DNA from: Anaerolineales bacterium
GTDB lineage: Bacteria > Chloroflexota > Anaerolineae > Anaerolineales > VGOW01
Length of the DNA: 8,558 nucleotides
Assembly: GCA_919901875.1 (NCBI GenBank)
Contig: CAKKQG010000261.1
Coordinates: 1-8,558 of the forward strand
Direction of reading: 5' to 3'
Position 1 is the stretch's first letter. Every line of letters starts with the position of its first letter. Position numbers and translations under genes: made by a program. The notes under the pieces were generated by a model. It was not told the origin of the DNA and did not search any database. It worked only from the letters and a program-made list of their open reading frames with translations. Positions 5,543-8,558 of this stretch are shown here, piece after piece.

Positions 5543-5570
5543 GATTGGAGATTGGAGATTGGAATTTGGA
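5543..5570. repeat. Tandem heptamer repeat directly before the polyprenyl synthase start
   Basis: Three perfect GATTGGA copies (5543-5549, 5550-5556, 5557-5563) and one ATTTGGA (5564-5570) abut the ATG. A more decayed continuation (TTTGGAATTTGAA) reaches the fni stop. On the mRNA strand this reads TCCAATC repeated, so the usual ribosome-binding position is C/T-rich and has no AGGAG. This fills nearly all of the 54-base fni-synthase gap. Confidence 0.8.
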
Positions 5571-5596
5571 AGTTTTGAGGTTTGGAATTTGAATCT

Positions 5597-6637
5597 TTAA
5601 TCTTTGATCAACGGTATTTTTCCAAACGCTTCAACATCTTTCGCGCCGACGCCGAACATGGCGATGCGTATTTCGCGGGCGAGTTCGTTGATTGTTTCGA
5701 CGACAGCCTCGGCTGATTTATCTGCCGCTTTTAAAAATGGACTCGCCATGCCGCCGAGCGTTGCGCCGAGCGCGAGACACTTGGCGATGTCGAGTCCGTC
5801 GCGCAACCCGCCTGAAGCGATGACGGGCAAACTCGGCGTAGCGTCGCGCACGTTGAGGATCGATTCGGATGTGGTGACGCCCCAACCGATGAATGCGGCG
5901 GCGACTCGCGCGTGCGATGGAGTCGGCGCGCGATGCATTTCCACTTGGCTCCACGATGTGCCGCCCGCGCCCGCTACGTCAATAGCGCGGATGCCTGCGC
6001 TGGCGAGTCGGCGCGCGTCCTCTTTTGAAAATCCCCAACCCACTTCTTTAGCGATCACGGGGATGCCGTCTCCGTTTAATGCCCGACACACCTCTTCAAC
6101 TTTTTTGAGTAAGCTCGCAAAGTTTGTGTCGCCTTCGGGCTGCACTGCTTCTTGAATGGCGTTGAAGTGCAACACGAGAGCATCGGCTTGAGCGATGTCA
6201 ATTGCTTTGCGGCATTGATCGATTCCATAGCCATAATTAAATTGCACCGCGCCCAAATTGGCGAACAGTAGAATATCCGGCGCGACATCGCGCACTTGAA
6301 AGGTGGAGGCGGTTGAAGGGTGTTGAATGGCGGCGCGCATCGAACCTAGCCCCATGGCGATGTTGGCGGCTTGCGCGGCGGTTGCCAGGCGACGATTGAT
6401 CTCGCCAGCGCGGGGGGTGCCGCCGGTCATCGAAGAGATCAGAATCGGCGCGTGCAGTGTTTTATCAAAGAGGCGAACCTGTGTGGATACATCCGATAAA
6501 TTAATTTCGGGCAGGGCGGTGTGGGCAAAACGGTAATGTTCTAAGCCGGTGGTCAGTCCGCGAAATTGAACATCTTCTTCTAGGTTGATGCGTATGTGAT
6601 CGTCTTTGCGTGAGGAGATGCCCGTAACTTCTGTCAT
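5597..6637 (-). CDS. fni: Type 2 isopentenyl-diphosphate delta-isomerase (FMN-dependent)
   Basis: A 346-residue FMN- and NAD(P)H-dependent enzyme that interconverts IPP and DMAPP. The family signature runs the full length: SRKDDHIRI at 9-17 (substrate phosphate binding), SSMTGG at 68-73, GLGSMR at 96-101, NLGAVQ at 127-132, [14 protein letters not shown] at 157-170 with the metal-binding Q162/E163 region, AKEVGWG at 196-202, GGTSWSQVE at 225-233 and [12 protein letters not shown] at 275-286 for FMN phosphate. The frame is open up to 6724, but homologues begin shortly before SRKDDH, so the ATG at 6637 is preferred; the ATG at 6667 is second. The longer version would run into the divergent acpP promoter. 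No Shine-Dalgarno precedes either ATG, and a TATAGA about 15 bases upstream suggests a short or absent leader. It lies upstream of the polyprenyl synthase gene in a probable two-gene isoprenoid operon. Confidence 0.93.
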   Translation of the reverse strand: MTEVTGISSRKDDHIRINLEEDVQFRGLTTGLEHYRFAHTALPEINLSDVSTQVRLFDKTLHAPILISSMTGGTPRAGEINRRLATAAQAANIAMGLGSMRAAIQHPSTASTFQVRDVAPDILLFANLGAVQFNYGYGIDQCRKAIDIAQADALVLHFNAIQEAVQPEGDTNFASLLKKVEEVCRALNGDGIPVIAKEVGWGFSKEDARRLASAGIRAIDVAGAGGTSWSQVEMHRAPTPSHARVAAAFIGWGVTTSESILNVRDATPSLPVIASGGLRDGLDIAKCLALGATLGGMASPFLKAADKSAEAVVETINELAREIRIAMFGVGAKDVEAFGKIPLIKD

Positions 6638-6705
6638 GAATGGGTGTTTTCTATAAGTGAGCGGCATGTTACCAGTGGGTAACTGGCTTGTCAAACAAAT
6701 CTGAC

Positions 6706-6733
6706 TTGACAGGTTGTGCCGCAACTATACAAT
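6706..6733 (+). promoter_or_regulatory. Sigma70-type promoter of acpP
   Basis: A perfect TTGACA (6706-6711) is followed after 16 bases by TACAAT (6728-6733, 5 of 6). Transcription would begin about 6740, leaving a leader of some 23 bases that includes the Shine-Dalgarno GGAGG at 6753-6757, five bases before the ATG. It is the best promoter in the window and fits a highly expressed gene. The 125-base fni-acpP gap holds nothing else clear. Confidence 0.78.
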
Positions 6734-6762
6734 GGAGTAAATCATTACTTCTGGAGGACTCA

Positions 6763-7011
6763 ATGGCAGCAGAAACCGAAGAACGCGTCAAAAAAATTAT
6801 TGTGAACTTGTTAGGTGTGAAGCCCGAAGATGTCTTGCGCGAAAAGAAATTCCGCGAAGACCTTGAAGCCGATTCGCTTGACTTGGTCGAACTCATCATG
6901 GCATTTGAAGAAGAGTTCGGCGGCGAGATCTCTGACGAAGACGCACAGAAGATCACCACCGTCGGCGAAGCAGTAGAGTATGTTGAAACGAAGATGAAGG
7001 GCAGTAAGTAA
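6763..7011 (+). CDS. acpP: Acyl carrier protein
   Basis: An 82-residue acidic protein, the normal length for a stand-alone ACP, which carries growing acyl chains as thioesters in fatty-acid synthesis in the cytoplasm. The phosphopantetheine-attachment site is D37-S38-L39-D40 ([20 protein letters not shown]), with the conserved acidic recognition helix after it. [20 protein letters not shown] at 55-74 is the usual helix III/IV region. The frame is open from an ATG at 6688, but that extra N-terminus covers the promoter. The GGAGG at 6753-6757 and homologue length fix the start at 6763. It has its own promoter and a strong terminator, so it is monocistronic. No other fab genes are present here, so its partner enzymes are elsewhere; a role in a specialised pathway cannot be excluded, though the sequence looks like the housekeeping type. 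Confidence 0.95.
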   Translation: MAAETEERVKKIIVNLLGVKPEDVLREKKFREDLEADSLDLVELIMAFEEEFGGEISDEDAQKITTVGEAVEYVETKMKGSK

Positions 7012-7027
7012 GCTCTTCGAGGACGTG

Positions 7028-7063
7028 AACGGGCGAAGATCAAAATGATCTTCGCCCGTTTTT
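7028..7063 (+). terminator. Intrinsic terminator of acpP
   Basis: The stem AACGGGCGAAGATCA (7028-7042) pairs perfectly over 15 bases with 7046-7060 around an AAA loop, followed by a T tract (7059-7063). It begins 16 bases after the acpP stop. Confidence 0.92.
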
Positions 7064-7074
7064 GTTTGACGCTC

Positions 7075-7161
7075 CGTCATTGCGAGGAGCGTTCTTTGCG
7101 ACGAAGCAATCTCGTGTTGATAGAGTCTGGGATTGCTTCGCAAAGTGCGCTCGCAATGACG
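7075..7161. repeat. Interspersed palindromic element (CGTCATTGCGAG ... CTCGCAATGACG)
   Basis: The outer arms CGTCATTGCGAG (7075-7086) and CTCGCAATGACG (7150-7161) are perfectly complementary. Further in, CGAAGCAATC pairs with GATTGCTTCG, and the stretches between are partly complementary (TTTGCG versus CAAAG-GCG). The 87-base unit fills the gap between the acpP terminator and the cinA stop codon (7169). Sequences of this form are familiar from memory as dispersed repeats in several bacterial phyla. It encodes nothing obvious. Confidence 0.8.
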
Positions 7162-7168
7162 ATGTAGG

Positions 7169-8311
7169 TTATATCAACGCTCTTCGCAACTCATTGAGCG
7201 CGGCGTTGACCGCCCACTCCGGCGCAAGGTCAGGATGACCGGTGTAAGTGCGCCGCCAGTTTAACGCTTTGCCTTGCCGCCACATCGCCACGCGAATATC
7301 GGTGTGAGTCACCACGCAGGCAAGCCCATAGACTGTATTAAATTCTTCGGCGACAGATTTCGCCAACATCTCCATGTTCTCGTCGGATTCAACGATAGGC
7401 ACATTTTTTCCGCCGCGAAAAAATTTGTGATCGGGATCGGCGGTGGACAATCGTCCGGTCATTCGACCCGATGTGCCGCTACCGATCACGGCAACCGTCT
7501 CGCTGCGTTTTGCTAATAAACTGATCACCACCGATTCTAAGGTGTCGCCGTCAACCCCAAAGATGTGATCGCCTAACCTCTCGCGCGCCACCTTCTCCAC
7601 TTCGGCGATCATCGTGTCGGCGTCTTCCACTTTTTCTGCTTTGGCGGTGATACGCACATCCACGAAACCGGCATGAGCATTAAGCCCGACAGTGGGGTTG
7701 CTTAACTTTTCTAAATCGCCGATGTGTTGATCCACCACGCTCTCACCCAAACCCGATACGCGCAAGACGCGGCTCTTGATGATGGATTTCAAATTGAATC
7801 GCTCGCGCAAGTAGGGGATGACGGCGCAATCCATCAAGTAATCCATCTCGCGCGGCACGCCGGGCAAACTGATCACCACACTCTTGCCCGTATCCACAAT
7901 GAACGACGGCGCAGTGCCAACAGGATTAGAAATAGCGATCGAGTCGGTAGGACGATAGGCTTGGCGTTTGTTGTTGTCGGTCATCTTGCGACCCATGACG
8001 CTGAACCGCTCTTCGATCTCGACTAAAAGTTTTTCGTCGAGGAATAGTTGGCGATCTGTGGCGCGGGCAATCGCTTCACGAGTCATATCGTCCACCGTAG
8101 GACCCAGCCCGCCCGTAGTGAGGACGACTTCGGAACGTTCCAATCCATGCTTGATCACGTCGGTGATGCGTTGTTCGTTGTCGCCGACAGAAGAGGTATA
8201 GAAGAGATTGAGACCTATCGTGCGCAACTTCTTTGCGATGTGCGCGCTATTCGTGTCTACAATTTCGCCGAGTAATAGCTCGGTGCCGATAGCAATTATT
8301 TCTGCATTCAC
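7169..8311 (-). CDS. cinA: CinA-family protein with degenerate C-terminal (PncC-like) domain
   Basis: A 380-residue protein. Residues 1-170 form the MoCF/COG1058 domain found in CinA: AIGTELLLGEIVDTN at 7-21, TTGGLGPTVDD at 65-75 and SLPGVPREM at 148-156 are all conserved; this domain hydrolyses ADP-ribose and related nucleotides in characterised CinA proteins. Residues 171-257 are the usual linker domain. Residues 258-380 occupy the place of the NMN deamidase (PncC) domain but are much altered. The expected AESCTGG reads IGSGTSG (276-282). The G-S-S with the catalytic Ser reads DPDH (292-295). The GIAGP loop near 330 is absent, and the domain is short, about 122 instead of about 155 residues. 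NMN deamidase activity is therefore unlikely. The start is GTG (8309-8311), fixed by an in-frame TAA two codons upstream; the AAAGGAGC at 8326-8333 lies an unusually long 14 bases away. It converges on acpP. Confidence 0.87.
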   Translation of the reverse strand: MNAEIIAIGTELLLGEIVDTNSAHIAKKLRTIGLNLFYTSSVGDNEQRITDVIKHGLERSEVVLTTGGLGPTVDDMTREAIARATDRQLFLDEKLLVEIEERFSVMGRKMTDNNKRQAYRPTDSIAISNPVGTAPSFIVDTGKSVVISLPGVPREMDYLMDCAVIPYLRERFNLKSIIKSRVLRVSGLGESVVDQHIGDLEKLSNPTVGLNAHAGFVDVRITAKAEKVEDADTMIAEVEKVARERLGDHIFGVDGDTLESVVISLLAKRSETVAVIGSGTSGRMTGRLSTADPDHKFFRGGKNVPIVESDENMEMLAKSVAEEFNTVYGLACVVTHTDIRVAMWRQGKALNWRRTYTGHPDLAPEWAVNAALNELRRALI

Positions 8312-8325
8312 TTTTTAAACTAGAT

Positions 8326-8333
8326 GCTCCTTT
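8326..8333 (-). promoter_or_regulatory. Distant Shine-Dalgarno of cinA
   Basis: On the minus strand this reads AAAGGAGC, a strong anti-16S match, but it is 14 bases before the GTG start; the space is filled by an A/T-rich stretch containing an in-frame TAA. Together with the GTG codon this predicts weak translation. Confidence 0.5.
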
Positions 8334-8368
8334 AGATTGGATAGCTTGTTGGTCTAAGCTAATGATCT

Positions 8369-8440
8369 CACCGCAGAGTTCGCAGAGAACGCTGAGAAAT
8401 CTTTTTACACCCTTTGCGATCTCTGCGCGCTCTGCGTTTA
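8369..8440. repeat. CGCAGAG-type interspersed inverted repeat
   Basis: CGCAGAGTTCGCAGAGA (8372-8388) pairs with TCTCTGCGCGCTCTGCG (8420-8436) at 15 of 17 positions. Each arm itself contains two CGCAGAG copies. The 31-base centre is T-rich (TCTTTTTACACC). It lies between the FGE-domain gene end (8467) and cinA (8311), where it could help terminate the upstream gene. The rest of this 155-base gap shows nothing clear. Confidence 0.75.
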
Positions 8441-8466
8441 AATCGTTCTTGCCTGAAAACAGAGTT

Positions 8467-8558
8467 TTAATTCATTACACAACGGAAGCCGACATTATAC
8501 GCCCGCGTCAGTGGGTTCGCGCCCTGTCGCTGCGCGGCGCGCAAACCTTGCGGCGGAA
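8467..8558 (-). CDS. FGE-sulfatase (SUMF1-like) domain protein, C-terminal end only
   Basis: Read on the minus strand from the right edge, the frame gives 29 codons and a TAA at 8469-8467: ...GLRAAQRQGANPLTRAYNVG-FRCVMN. The pattern L-R-A-A-x-R ... N ... R-x-Y-N-V-G-F-R-C is the C-terminal signature of the formylglycine-generating-enzyme/SUMF1 fold (Pfam FGE-sulfatase), which is widespread in Chloroflexota, often fused to kinase, NACHT or other domains. The rest of the gene is outside the window, so the full architecture and any catalytic role cannot be judged; most members in such genomes are not true sulfatase activators. It is on the same strand as cinA, 155 bases upstream of it. Confidence 0.85.
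   Translation of the reverse strand, partial: PPQGLRAAQRQGANPLTRAYNVGFRCVMN

Noticed and set aside
5543..5570. CRISPR-like array
   Set aside because: The units are 7 bases with no spacers and there are no cas genes; it is a simple tandem repeat.
6638..6724. Longer fni beginning at the ATG at 6724
   Set aside because: Type 2 IDI proteins start a few residues before SRKDDH; the extension has no similarity and overlaps the divergent acpP promoter region.
6688..6762. Longer ACP beginning at the ATG at 6688
   Set aside because: The extension covers the TTGACA/TACAAT promoter and has no Shine-Dalgarno, while GGAGG precedes the ATG at 6763 and the short form has normal ACP length.

Overview
The window looks like a piece of a bacterial chromosome, most plausibly from a Chloroflexota (Anaerolineae-like) genome. 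That placement is inference. It rests on a lipoprotein with a Thr/Pro-rich linker after the lipidated Cys, on FGE-sulfatase, type 2 IDI, polyprenyl synthase and CinA proteins of the style seen there, and on the density of small palindromic repeats between and inside genes. No rRNA, tRNA or CRISPR array was seen.

Layout, left to right: (1) a partial lipoprotein gene running off the left edge (minus, start 563); (2) a ferric-reductase-like membrane flavocytochrome (minus, 736-2013); (3) a complete IS630-type insertion sequence (about 2154-3254) whose transposase is split at an A8 tract, inserted directly in front of (4) hemW (plus, 3256-4512). Convergent with hemW are (5) a GGPP-type polyprenyl synthase (minus, 4538-5542) and its probable operon leader (6) type 2 isopentenyl-diphosphate isomerase, fni (minus, 5597-6637). 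Divergent from fni is (7) an acyl carrier protein gene (plus, 6763-7011) with a clear promoter and terminator. Convergent with it is (8) a CinA-family gene with a degraded C-terminal domain (minus, 7169-8311). The right edge holds (9) the last 29 codons of an FGE-sulfatase/SUMF1-domain protein (minus, stop at 8467).

Functional links: fni and the polyprenyl synthase form an isoprenoid pair (IPP/DMAPP isomerisation, then chain elongation). HemW (haem handling) and the di-haem reductase were divergently adjacent before the IS landed between them. acpP is a stand-alone fatty-acid gene, with no fab genes in view.

The most distinctive property is the number of unrelated short repeats. There are separate palindromic or tandem elements at 632-703, 2068-2106, 4510-4534, 5543-5570, 7075-7161 and 8369-8440. 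Three more sit inside the hemW reading frame (3423-3461, 4035-4066, 4207-4244), where they appear as extra in-frame residues. I see no clear evidence of a new defence or biosynthetic system. The repeat-riddled hemW and the IS at its start codon are the best leads.
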